From positions 107,180 to 171,179 of the forward strand of contig FOEZ01000009.1 of assembly GCA_900110595.1 (NCBI GenBank): a stretch of 64,000 nt of DNA, read 5' to 3'. A program made the position numbers and the translations under genes. The stretch's first letter is position 1; every line of letters begins with the position of its first letter. This DNA is from Arthrobacter sp. OV608 (GTDB taxonomy: Bacteria > Actinomycetota > Actinomycetes > Actinomycetales > Micrococcaceae). Shown here piece by piece: positions 42,573-50,603 of this stretch. The notes beneath the pieces are model-generated. The model was not told the origin of the DNA and ran no database searches. It was given only the letters and a program-made list of their open reading frames with translations.

Positions 42573-43053
42573 GAATTGAGAAATCAGATCCTTGTCCTTG
42601 ATTACGAAAAAAGGCTGACCCGCAGTTACCTGGAAGGCAACCATCGAAGTACCGGGCCGCAGTGGAAGGACTGTTTAAGTGGACGTGTGAACGGTTGCTC
42701 TGGTGCATATGGCGGGGGAGGAGCCGCCTACAGTAGCGACATTCGCCACATGGGATGTTCCAAAAGGGAGGTCTTATATGGCGCGGACCCCAAACCGCTT
42801 CCTGCCGGAGGTTATGTTGGGAAAGGCCGAAGCTGCTCAAGGATTCACGACTCTTCTTCAGGCTAGGCGCTGTACTTCTTGATGGATACCCGGGCTGTGT
42901 CTTCGTTGGTACCGGTTTACATGGGAACAGTGTCCACGGCCTGGTTCAGGCTAGAGCCGTGCGCCGCCGCCAGCTCCCTCATTGGAGCCGTTGAAGCTGC
43001 GCTCCTTGCCCTCCCGGCGGGAATGGCTGGACCTAAGCATGGGTGCGGCGTGC
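42573..43053. other. Gene-free stretch, about 480 bp
   Basis: No frame with convincing coding character or family likeness. It is bounded by the prp operator region and the 3' end of the aldo/keto reductase gene. Confidence 0.5.
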
Positions 43054-43992
43054 TCAAGAGGCTTGATCACGTGGATCCGAAGTGCGGAATCCAGCAATAT
43101 CCAATCGCCGCTGTGCTTCTGCATATACGTCCTCCGGCAGACCTCCTCGAGCTGCAGCCTTGGCATTTTCTCGGACATGCTCCGGAGACGCTGTTCCCAC
43201 GATCACGGTGGACACTTCGGTGCGGGACACCACGAAGCGAAGGAGGAATCCCTGCAGGTTGTCGCCATCCAGCAGGTCGTCCACGTCAAGATCCACGGGT
43301 GACGCATGCCAGCTGTCCTGTGTCCGTTTGGCACGCGCCGCGCGTGCTGTTCCTCCGCGCACTATGACGCCCGCGCCGGTTGCGTTGATGAGCGGAAGAC
43401 GCTGTTCAAGAGAACGGTCGAGTGCGGAATAGGGGACTTGAAATGTCTCGAATACGCCGAGGTCGATGTGCTCAAGGAGTTCCGGAAAAGTCGAAGATAT
43501 GCCAATCGCTCGCACCTTGCCCTCGTCCCTGGCGCGTTCCAGGGTCCCCAAGACGTCATCTCGTTGAAGAACCGCCACAGAGGGCCCAATGTGAACCTGC
43601 GCCAGGTCCAAGTAGTCGGTGCGCAGACGCGAGAGACTTTGCTCGATTCCTGCCCGGATATTCGTTGGCGAATAATCATGGACGAGAGGGCCGTTGGTCG
43701 GGCCACCAGGCTGATGGTCCAGCGGACATCCCACTTTGGACGCAAGCAGATACTCCGACCGACGATGACCTATATATCGCCCGATCAGCTCCTCACTCTC
43801 TCCATAGTCGATCGAAGTATCGATAAATTGGATACCTTCGTCCAGCACCGTATTGAGGAGTATTTTTGCAACTCCCTCCTCCAGCAGTCGAGGCACGCGG
43901 TGCGAGGCCCCCCGTAGCTCCATGGCGCCGAAACCCAGCACTGTGCTACGCAACCCTGAGCTTGTGAGGTTGCGTTCTTCAAAGCGATGCAT
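43054..43992 (-). CDS. Aldo/keto reductase
   Basis: 312 aa. It would reduce aldehydes or ketones, or oxidise sugars, with NADP(H). The barrel motifs are present: STVLGFGAMELRG, FIDTSIDYGESEELIG (catalytic Asp-Tyr), LLASKVGC with catalytic Lys, SLSRLRTDYLDLAQVHIGPS (active-site His), RAIGISS and STVIVGTASPEHVREN at the cofactor end. It resembles the galactose/aldose dehydrogenase subgroup. Some 40 bp upstream is a short frame of unknown value, then an MHS transporter on the same strand. It may act on the compound imported by that transporter, by inference. Confidence 0.87.
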   Translation of the reverse strand: MHRFEERNLTSSGLRSTVLGFGAMELRGASHRVPRLLEEGVAKILLNTVLDEGIQFIDTSIDYGESEELIGRYIGHRRSEYLLASKVGCPLDHQPGGPTNGPLVHDYSPTNIRAGIEQSLSRLRTDYLDLAQVHIGPSVAVLQRDDVLGTLERARDEGKVRAIGISSTFPELLEHIDLGVFETFQVPYSALDRSLEQRLPLINATGAGVIVRGGTARAARAKRTQDSWHASPVDLDVDDLLDGDNLQGFLLRFVVSRTEVSTVIVGTASPEHVRENAKAAARGGLPEDVYAEAQRRLDIAGFRTSDPRDQAS

Positions 43993-44032
43993 GAACTAAG
44001 TACCTGCCTTCCGGCCTCATTGTTTGGAGGCT

Positions 44033-44266
44033 CTATATCTTCACAAGTTCGAGCTCGGTCGTGGCCGTCTGCGAGTGGTTCATCGTGGGATCTTCTTCTT
44101 GTTCTAAGGCGGTTAAAGTCCGGATCGAGTCGGAGATGGTTATACCGAAAGCCAGCGTGTTGTCATCACGGTCTGCGACCGTTGGCAATCTGCCCTTGCC
44201 CTGACTGCTGGTCACCCCACGGGTCCGTCTCCAGTCGACTACTGCTGTCCGGTGCTCCCAGGCCAC
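44033..44266 (-). CDS. Possible short ORF or remnant upstream of the aldo/keto reductase
   Basis: A 77-aa frame ending SQTATTELELVKI. It lacks a ribosome site, a conserved start and family likeness. It may be the tail of a lost gene that once preceded the reductase. Very uncertain. Confidence 0.2.
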   Translation of the reverse strand: MAWEHRTAVVDWRRTRGVTSSQGKGRLPTVADRDDNTLAFGITISDSIRTLTALEQEEDPTMNHSQTATTELELVKI

Positions 44267-44428
44267 GTAGCTGCTGCTTGGGCTCCAAAATTCTTTGGCG
44301 GCTTAGATACTCCAAGAATGGCGTCCAGGCGCCCCGTCTTAGTTCATCTCGAAATTAGGGTCATCGAGGCTGTGGAGACGTCCCATTGAGGTCCGCGGCT
44401 GGATAGCCAAGAGGCCCTCTCGGAACGA

Positions 44429-45943
44429 TCAGATTCGCTTTCCGTGATCAGCCTCCGAATGAGAGACCAGGGTGCGAGGCAGTTCCGCTAAATCGAGGAG
44501 GTTGTTGGTGTCCTGGGTATCCACCAGGTACTGAGCCTCTTCTCTCGTTTCCACGTTGGGCATGGACCCATTTAGTGGCTTTCTACTGGTTTCCTTGAGG
44601 AAGAAGACGGAAATTAGTCCCAGAACGGCAGCAGCCATCAGGTAGTAGGCAGGCACCATCTTGTTCCCGGTAACTCCGATAAGCGCTGCAACAACCAGGG
44701 GAGCTGTGCCGCCAAAGGCAGCATTTCCCACATTGTATGCGAGCCCGAGAGCGCTGGAACGCGATGGGGTAGGGAACTGCTCGGGCAGCGAAGAAGCGTA
44801 GCTCGACGAAAAGAGGGTCGCGCAGATCATAATGAAAAGTGTTCCGAGCTGTGCGCCCCAGACCTGACCGGACCCCATCATCATAAACGCCGGAATCGGA
44901 AGTATGACGCCGAGGATGGCGCCGATGTACAAGATCCGCTTCCTGCCTATCTTGTCCGAGAGCGAGGCAAAGAACTGGGTTGCAAAGGCTGCGAGGACGA
45001 ACAGGGGAAAGATCACGAGCGTGCCGAGGGATCCTTGGAACCCAAGCGTCTGGTTCAGATACGTCGGAGTGAACGACGTCATGGTGTAGGCAATGACATT
45101 GCCCGCGGCTGCGACGCCCATTACCGGCAGAATGAATCGCCCGTGGGTCCGAATGACCTGCACGATAGCCGGGTTTTTTGCCAACTCACCGGTTTTCCGG
45201 GATTCCTTAGCCCGCTCTTTCAAGACGGCACTGAAGGTAGGTGACTCTTCGATCCGATAGCGGAAATACAGGGCTATGCCGGCAAGCGGCCCAGCGATGA
45301 GAAACGGAATACGCCAGCCGAAGGACTGCATTGCGTCCTGACTAAGGCTCAGCTGTAGTAGAGCTACCAAACCGGCTCCAAAGGCGAATCCGAGGTAACT
45401 GGAGCCCATAAATCCAACATAGAAACCCCGTCGCCGATCCGGTGCATATTCGCTGAGGAAAGTCGCACCACCGGTGTATTCTCCGCTGGCCGAGAACCCT
45501 TGCAGCAGTTTTAGGAACACGAGAAGCGCCGGGGCCCATAGCCCGATGACGGCGTAGCCCGGGAGCAGGCCGGTAGCAAACGTGGCGACGGACATCAGGA
45601 GCAGTGTGAACGTGAGGACCTTCCGTCGCCCGATCCGGTCTCCCAGCCACCCGAAGAATACGCCGCCCAGCGGTCGGGCAACGAACGTTACTGCGAATGT
45701 GCCATATAGGTACAGGGCCTGGACTGTCGGGTCGGCCTGCGGCAGGAAGACGGGGCCCATGACGGTGATGAGGTAGGCAAATACTCCGAACTCATACCAT
45801 TCGATAATGTTTCCGACGACGGTTCCGGCGACAGCGCGCCTCAGCGCGGCCTTGTTGACGATGCGGATGTCGCTTACTGCCAAACGCTGTTTGCCAAGAG
45901 GGGCGCCGGTGGCATTCCCAAATCTCTGGTCTCCAGTGGACAT
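44429..45943 (-). CDS. MHS-family MFS transporter (ProP-like)
   Basis: About 504 aa from ATG 45943, which has GGAGG seven bases upstream; the frame further upstream lacks family likeness. Twelve helices with MHS motifs: GTVVGNIIEWYEFGVFAYLI, FVARPLGGVFFGWLGDRIGRRKVLTFTLLLM (motif A), LLQGFSASGEYTGGATFLSEYAPDRRRGFYVGF and FGWRIPFLIAGPLAGIALYFRYRIEESPTF. Relatives carry proline, betaine, ketoglutarate, citrate or aromatic acids. It is longer than usual by a hydrophilic C-terminal tail of about 50 residues. A 440-bp gap separates it from the aldo/keto reductase gene. Substrate unknown. Confidence 0.87.
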   Translation of the reverse strand: MSTGDQRFGNATGAPLGKQRLAVSDIRIVNKAALRRAVAGTVVGNIIEWYEFGVFAYLITVMGPVFLPQADPTVQALYLYGTFAVTFVARPLGGVFFGWLGDRIGRRKVLTFTLLLMSVATFATGLLPGYAVIGLWAPALLVFLKLLQGFSASGEYTGGATFLSEYAPDRRRGFYVGFMGSSYLGFAFGAGLVALLQLSLSQDAMQSFGWRIPFLIAGPLAGIALYFRYRIEESPTFSAVLKERAKESRKTGELAKNPAIVQVIRTHGRFILPVMGVAAAGNVIAYTMTSFTPTYLNQTLGFQGSLGTLVIFPLFVLAAFATQFFASLSDKIGRKRILYIGAILGVILPIPAFMMMGSGQVWGAQLGTLFIMICATLFSSSYASSLPEQFPTPSRSSALGLAYNVGNAAFGGTAPLVVAALIGVTGNKMVPAYYLMAAAVLGLISVFFLKETSRKPLNGSMPNVETREEAQYLVDTQDTNNLLDLAELPRTLVSHSEADHGKRI

Positions 45944-46858
45944 TGGTATCCTCCGTTGATTCACTGATGCTAGGTGAGGTCGGAATGGACTGTTTGTAAG
46001 GCCTAAAGGCCGCGGTCTTGCATCGCTAGGGATACTCAAGCAGTTATATTCAGGGTGATCCATAAGACATTCGCCAACAGAACAGTCGCAAGGTTGTAGA
46101 GCCCCCGATTTTCTGCGCGGTGCCGTGTGAGTCTCGTCCCTTGCTTCGCGCGCCGAGGATGGATCCTGCAGTGACTTCGAGAGAGGTGAATGCCGTCTCA
46201 ATCCTGCTTCTCGTCACGCCGAACTCGTGGTCGGGTTCGGCGAGGTCGCCGGCCGAGTGCTCGGGCGAGTCCACAACGCCTAACCATCTCCTCCAACTGA
46301 GGACACGAGCGAGGTTGCAGTCGAAACACGTCGGGGCTGTGTTCTACAGGCCAGCTACGGAATCGACCGTACTTGGGCTTTAACGTTCTGGAAACGCGGA
46401 ACGTCAACAGTGGAAATCTTTGGCTCATAGGTTGAGCTAGCGCCGGAAGGGCCGCAGACGTGAAGAGTGACCGCACTGGGAGAGGGCTGAACAATGAAAT
46501 CTCGAAACTCGGCTCCCAATGAATCAGGTGCGTTGCAATCAGGAGGAAGAGAAACAGCCGACGGTGCGCGGACGCTGATAGGACCCTATGACGAAGCCTG
46601 CCAGCGACCTGGATGTTTCTGTCTGGAATCCCGTTAGTCGCTGCTGAAATGGATTCTAGGCCGAGCCCCCTAATCCCGCAGGCTTCGACTAAATCCAGGT
46701 AGGAGCAGGATGCGAGAATTGAAGTCGGCTGATACGCGCCTCCGCCTCTGGCCCTGACATTGGGGCAAGAAGCGATCCGTGTCCGAGGGGCAGCATGGTG
46801 GCCACGCTGGATCATCTCCACCCGGCCGTTGTCACTGTTGGCCAGGAGACCTCGACGC
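45944..46858. other. Gene-free stretch, about 900 bp
   Basis: Long frames exist on the minus strand, but they are Arg/Ser-rich, lack ribosome sites and show no family likeness. It should hold the promoter of the MHS transporter close to 45950-46050. Otherwise nothing recognised. Confidence 0.5.
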
Positions 46859-47188
46859 TCAGTGAGAGTGGCTGGCGCCGACCTCGACCACCAAAACTCC
46901 GGCTCCGATGAGTAGTATCCCAAACGCCATGAGTGGTGTCAGGGGTTCTTTGAAGAAGACACGGGCCGATAACGCTGTGAGCGCGACACCGCAGGCAACC
47001 CAGATTCCATAGCCCACTCCGAGTGCAAGCCCTTCGGCCAAGGCTAAGCTGAGGAAGACAAATGCACAGATATAGCCGGACACGGTGGGAAAAAGCCACA
47101 GCTTCTTCTTCAGCCCTTCCGAAGCCCGCAGGGACATCGTGGCACCAACTTCAGTAGCGATGGCCAAGCTCAGGAAAACCCAGCTCAT
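46859..47188 (-). CDS. Small multidrug resistance (SMR) subunit, second of pair
   Basis: 109 aa from ATG 47188, four bases overlapping the previous stop. Four helices: MSWVFLSLAIATEVGATMSLR with the conserved membrane Glu (ATEVGAT), TVSGYICAFVFLSLALAEG, LGVGYGIWVACGVALTALSARVFF and PLTPLMAFGILLIGAGVLVVEVG. SMR proteins export lipophilic cations or guanidinium by proton exchange. Together with the next-listed gene it resembles the paired type (EbrAB/YvdSR), in which two different subunits form an antiparallel heterodimer. It is the last gene of a TetR-SMR-SMR operon. Confidence 0.9.
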   Translation of the reverse strand: MSWVFLSLAIATEVGATMSLRASEGLKKKLWLFPTVSGYICAFVFLSLALAEGLALGVGYGIWVACGVALTALSARVFFKEPLTPLMAFGILLIGAGVLVVEVGASHSH

Positions 47189-47538
47189 TGCGCATCCTTC
47201 GCTTGTCGGAGGCGCTTGGCGTTTTGCGATCCGAGCTCGACTGTTACGACGCCTGCGAGGATAAACATCATGCCTAGGCCCATCAGCCAAGTCAGGGTTT
47301 CGTCAAAGATGAGGGCGGACAAAAGCGCGGTAATGGTCACGCCACCTGCGCCCCATGCGCCATAGGCAACGCTAATCGTCATGCCCAGCCGCAGGCAGAC
47401 TGTGAGCAGGCTGAAGGCGGCGATGTATCCGACGACGACCAGCACATACCAGCCCGGCGTTTCCATGGCGGCTTTGAGGGCGAGGGTAGCGCTTACCTCC
47501 GTCAGGACGGCACCGCCGAGCGATAGCCATTTCTTCAC
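47185..47538 (-). CDS. SMR efflux subunit, first of pair
   Basis: 117 aa. Four helices with the SMR signature: WLSLGGAVLTEVSATLALKAA (conserved Glu), YVLVVVGYIAAFSLLTVCLRLGMTISVAYGAWGAGGVTITALLSALIFDETLTW and GLGMMFILAGVVTVELG. It overlaps both neighbours by four bases, so TetR, this gene and the second SMR gene are translated as a unit. The sequence differs clearly from its partner, as expected for a heterodimeric pump in which each chain has a fixed orientation. Substrate unknown. Confidence 0.9.
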   Translation of the reverse strand: MKKWLSLGGAVLTEVSATLALKAAMETPGWYVLVVVGYIAAFSLLTVCLRLGMTISVAYGAWGAGGVTITALLSALIFDETLTWLMGLGMMFILAGVVTVELGSQNAKRLRQAKDAQ

Positions 47539-48089
47539 TCTGCTTCTCCGTCACGGGTCAAGTCGATCAGTTGCGCCAGGATTACGGATCGATCGGCCGC
47601 GCTTGGCCTAAGTACACCGCTGGCTTGGGCGGCCCATAATCCATCCGCTGCCAGGCGCGCGGTCAGGAGCCGGGTGCGCTGCCAGGCAGGCGTTCCGTCG
47701 GGCAGTGACAACCAGGGTTCAAGTTGGCGGGTCCAAGCCGATTGCAGTTCGGGCCAATATGCGGACTGAAACCAAAGGGCCCATTCCGCGCGCATGTTCT
47801 CCCCATCGGCCGCAGCCTGAATGTAGGCGCGGTACCGGTCAGCTATCGTTGCCATCTCCAGGCTCGTGCTGAGGAGCTTAATCATTCTTCGCCGCAGCTG
47901 GATGGCTGCATGTTCGACCAAAGCAACCATGAGTGCATCACGGTTCGGAAAATGGTACATAAGGCCGGGTTTGGTTAGCCCAGCTTCAATGGCAACCCGT
48001 TCGAGGGTGATGGTGGCACCCTCGCCGGAGCCCGCTATTCGCAGGCCTGCGTCAAGGATTTGGGGGCGTTGGCTTTCTCGCACCGTCAA
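47535..48089 (-). CDS. TetR-family regulator of the SMR pump
   Basis: 184 aa. The N-terminal HTH is clear: RPQILDAGLRIAGSGEGATITLERVAIEAGLTKPGLMYHFPNRDALMVALVEHA. The helical C-terminal domain would bind the inducer. It heads the operon TetR-SMR-SMR with four-base overlaps, so pump and repressor are co-expressed. A near-perfect 18-bp palindrome sits four bases before the start and should be its operator, allowing self-repression relieved by the pump substrate. The architecture is a familiar one; the inducer is unknown. Confidence 0.88.
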   Translation of the reverse strand: MTVRESQRPQILDAGLRIAGSGEGATITLERVAIEAGLTKPGLMYHFPNRDALMVALVEHAAIQLRRRMIKLLSTSLEMATIADRYRAYIQAAADGENMRAEWALWFQSAYWPELQSAWTRQLEPWLSLPDGTPAWQRTRLLTARLAADGLWAAQASGVLRPSAADRSVILAQLIDLTRDGEAE

Positions 48090-48092
48090 ACT

Positions 48093-48110
48093 TTACCATC
48101 CGGAAGGTAA
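48093..48110. promoter_or_regulatory. Operator-like 18-bp palindrome before the TetR-SMR operon
   Basis: TTACCATCCGGAAGGTAA is palindromic except for one mismatched pair and is centred on TCCGGA. It begins four bases upstream of the regulator start. Confidence 0.6.
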
Positions 48111-48163
48111 GTCTGATGGCCGAGAGAGGATTAGCGCATGAGCGGCTGGAGCGGGGTGCACGG

Positions 48164-49159
48164 TCAGGCTTCGGCGAGAACGACGACCCTCTTTCCGGGG
48201 CGATGACCGGAGTCAAGGTCTTGCTGTGCTTCTGCCACCTTTTCGAGGCCTGCGTAGGTGCCGGAAACAACGATGTCGAGTGAGTCGGCTTCGATGGCGC
48301 GAAGGTACTTTGCCAATACGGCTGCGGGGAGGTGTTTGGCTTCGCCACTGTAGCTGGCTAGCCGGACGCCCGTGGGGATGGTGAACGGCGAGAAGTCAGG
48401 GATGGTCCAGTCTCCGTTGAGGGCTCCGACGAAGCACACTGTCCCTCCGGGTCGAATAAGGGAGAGCGTGTCAGGCAGGGCCGTGGCGCTGACGAATTCG
48501 AGTGCGGCGTCGAGGCCGTCTGGTGCAATCGTGCGGATTGCGTCAGGCAGGGTGTCGTCATCGAGCAGGGCATGGTCGGCGCCCACCCGGGTGAGGAGTT
48601 CCAGGCTCGCTGGGTTTCGCGTGGTCGCAACTACTGTCGCGCCGAGCAGGTGGGCGATTGCACTTGCGGCGAGCCCCACCGTTGAGGTGCCGCCGTGAAC
48701 AAGGACGTGCTGGCCGGCCTTTAATTCCAGTCCGGCTGAGATCGAACCGTGTGCGGTTTGAAGCATCTCCGGGAGCGCCCCGACGACGCCCCACGGCAAG
48801 TCAGAGTCGAATGGAATGATATTGGCCGCGTCGACCACGACATACTCCGCGTAGCTGCCGTCGATGGCGCGACCGAGTCCTCCCATCATTGTGGCGACTT
48901 TTTGCCCATGGACAAGATCAACACCTTCGCCGACGGCGTCGACGACCCCAACGGCTTCGATGCCCAGGATCCGGGGAAAGGAGAAATCGGGCCCGGACTG
49001 CCCTTTTCGACTGGTGACCTCGGATTCGTTAACGCCGAACGCCATCACGCGGATGAGCGCCTGACCAGGCCCGACGTCGGGGATTGGAACCTGGGAAACG
49101 GTGAGGCCGCTGGGCGCGACGGGGCCGGCCAGTCGGATGGCGCGCATCGTTTCAAGCAT
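48164..49159 (-). CDS. Quinone-oxidoreductase-like MDR dehydrogenase
   Basis: 331 aa. It is a medium-chain dehydrogenase/reductase of the zinc-free quinone oxidoreductase type. The GroES-like half (GPGQALIRVMAFGVNESEVTSRKG, FPRILGIEAVGVVDAVGEGV) lacks the Cys/His zinc ligands at the active site. The Rossmann half has QHVLVHGGTSTVGLAASAIAHLLGATVVATTRN, typical for NADPH. The start overlaps the upstream TetR stop by eight bases, so the pair is one operon. TetR-MDR pairs are frequent and usually respond to electrophiles or aldehydes. The physiological substrate is not evident. Confidence 0.85.
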   Translation of the reverse strand: MLETMRAIRLAGPVAPSGLTVSQVPIPDVGPGQALIRVMAFGVNESEVTSRKGQSGPDFSFPRILGIEAVGVVDAVGEGVDLVHGQKVATMMGGLGRAIDGSYAEYVVVDAANIIPFDSDLPWGVVGALPEMLQTAHGSISAGLELKAGQHVLVHGGTSTVGLAASAIAHLLGATVVATTRNPASLELLTRVGADHALLDDDTLPDAIRTIAPDGLDAALEFVSATALPDTLSLIRPGGTVCFVGALNGDWTIPDFSPFTIPTGVRLASYSGEAKHLPAAVLAKYLRAIEADSLDIVVSGTYAGLEKVAEAQQDLDSGHRPGKRVVVLAEA

Positions 49160-49745
49160 GTTTCTGCTCCTTTTCGTGGAATGGGTGACCGGGGGCGGGG
49201 ATGGCGACCAAGGCTCCGAAGGCTTGCCGCACTGCTACCTCGTCCAGTTCCGTGTCCGGGTGTGCCAGGCGGTGGCTCCACCAACCCCACAGCAGAGCAT
49301 TAACAGCAATCGCAGTGCTGGTCGGCAGCACCCGATGGAGCATTACGAGGGCATCGTCCTCAACTGCCTGAAGGACGGCTGCCACCTTCGCGTTCCGCGC
49401 GCCGTAGTGACGTATCTCCTCATAGAGGCGGATGTCGTCGAGGCTGGGGCTCGTCGCGCCGATCGTCGCCTCGACGAGTGCATCAACGACATCGGCCTCA
49501 GTACGCGCTTCACCGAGAGGGACAGCATAACGGGGTTCGAGATCAACGCGGGTTGCATCCAGGGCACTCAAGATGAGGCCCTCAAGGGTGGGGAAGTAGT
49601 ACGTCATCGACCCCAGCGGCACCCCTGCGTGTTCAGCGATCCCCCGGTAAGACGCGGCGCTCATGCCCCCGGACCTGATTACATCGAGCGTCGCTTGCAG
49701 AATCCGGAAACGGCGTTCCGGGTCGTTCGGCTTCCCTCGGCGCAT
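49152..49745 (-). CDS. TetR-family regulator
   Basis: 197 aa from ATG 49745; upstream in-frame codons run into the operator-like repeats. HTH: RRFRILQATLDVIRSGGMSAASYRGIAEHAGVPLGSMTYYFPTLEGLILSALDA. The rest is helical. It is divergent from the MmcQ-MmcQ-rarA-carboxylesterase operon; the 115-bp gap carries several GTACGC-type repeats. The regulator may therefore control both its own operon with the dehydrogenase and the divergent one. Inducer unknown. Confidence 0.88.
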   Translation of the reverse strand: MRRGKPNDPERRFRILQATLDVIRSGGMSAASYRGIAEHAGVPLGSMTYYFPTLEGLILSALDATRVDLEPRYAVPLGEARTEADVVDALVEATIGATSPSLDDIRLYEEIRHYGARNAKVAAVLQAVEDDALVMLHRVLPTSTAIAVNALLWGWWSHRLAHPDTELDEVAVRQAFGALVAIPAPGHPFHEKEQKHA

Positions 49746-49768
49746 ACTCTTCTCCAATGTTTGACCTA

Positions 49769-49824
49769 GTGCGTACAGCTGTGCGTACACTTGCGCGTAG
49801 AGGAAATGCGTACGCGTGTACGTA
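49769..49824. promoter_or_regulatory. Repeated GCGTAC sites between divergent operons
   Basis: GTGCGTAC occurs twice as a direct repeat (49769-49776, 49781-49788), and TGCGTACGCGTGTACGTA at 49807-49824 is a further, nearly palindromic version. The cluster starts 24 bp upstream of the TetR start and 37 bp before the MmcQ start. Confidence 0.55.
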
Positions 49825-49860
49825 CTTTCCTACAATTTACTACAGGACGGAGGTCATCCC

Positions 49861-50247
49861 GTGAATGGCGAAAAGCTGCAGGCGCTTGCTCGGGCGAGGG
49901 TGCAAGAACTACCCGGCGCGAATCTGGAGCACCCGTTCGGTTCAGAGTGGGACGTCTACAAGGTACGGGGCAAGCTGTTCATGTTGATGACCGAGGTCAC
50001 GGGCCAACCCATAGTGATCATCAAGGCCGACCCTCAAGACGGCAAGGCGCTCCGCGAGGAGCACGACGACATTACTCCCGGCTATCACATGAACAAGCAG
50101 CACTGGATCACGCTGCACCCGGGGGGAACCCTGAAGAAGACCCTCATTGAGGAGTTAGTCACAGAATCCTATCTGCTCGTCGTCGAAAATCTGCCCAGGG
50201 CGAACCGTCCCGTGGATCCCGCCCAGTTTGGCAGGGCAGACAGATGA
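49861..50247 (+). CDS. MmcQ/YjbR-family protein, copy 1
   Basis: 128 aa from GTG 49861, with GGAGG six bases before it. It has the MmcQ/YjbR (CyaY-like) fold pattern: EHPFGSEWDVYKVRGKLFMLMTEV, VIIKADPQDGKALREEH, ITPGYHMNKQHWITLHPGG and ELVTESYLLVVENLPR. The family is often described as DNA-binding, on thin evidence. It overlaps the next, homologous gene by four bases. A tandem pair ahead of rarA is unusual. Confidence 0.85.
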   Translation: MNGEKLQALARARVQELPGANLEHPFGSEWDVYKVRGKLFMLMTEVTGQPIVIIKADPQDGKALREEHDDITPGYHMNKQHWITLHPGGTLKKTLIEELVTESYLLVVENLPRANRPVDPAQFGRADR

Positions 50248-50603
50248 CCCTCTCCGGCGACACCCTGCAACAGACCGCCCGCGATACTGCAATGGCGTTG
50301 GGGGAGGTCAGCAGTGGCCGGCCGTTCGCGCCGCATTTGGATGTATGGAAGGTGCGTGACAAGGTGTTCCTCATCATCACCGAGGACCAACCGGATCAGC
50401 AGATCATCACCGTCAAGGCCGATCCGAATCACGCAGACGCGCTCCGCCGCGACTTTGACACGATCACCCCCGGGCACTACCTGGACAAACGGCATTGGAT
50501 CTCTGTCGCATCCGGACCCGGCATCACAAAGCGGTTCATCGAAAACCTAGTTCAGGACTCCTATGATCTCGCCTTCGGCCGCCGAGCCGAGGAGCGATCG
50601 TGA
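50244..50603 (+). CDS. MmcQ/YjbR-family protein, copy 2
   Basis: 119 aa, ATG 50244 overlapping the previous stop (ATGA). Same fold as copy 1: SSGRPFAPHLDVWKVRDKVFLIITEDQPDQQIITVKADPNHADALRRDFDTITPGHYLDKRHWISVASGPG and NLVQDSYDLAF. The two differ strongly enough to have separate roles, or to form a heterodimer. It overlaps rarA by four bases (GTGA), so the expression of the three genes is coupled. Function unknown. Confidence 0.85.
   Translation: MTLSGDTLQQTARDTAMALGEVSSGRPFAPHLDVWKVRDKVFLIITEDQPDQQIITVKADPNHADALRRDFDTITPGHYLDKRHWISVASGPGITKRFIENLVQDSYDLAFGRRAEERS

Noticed and set aside
46198-46923. 241-aa open frame on the minus strand in the gap near 46 kb
   Set aside because: Arg/Ser/Pro-rich sequence, no ribosome site, no motif, and it runs into the SMR gene in another frame.
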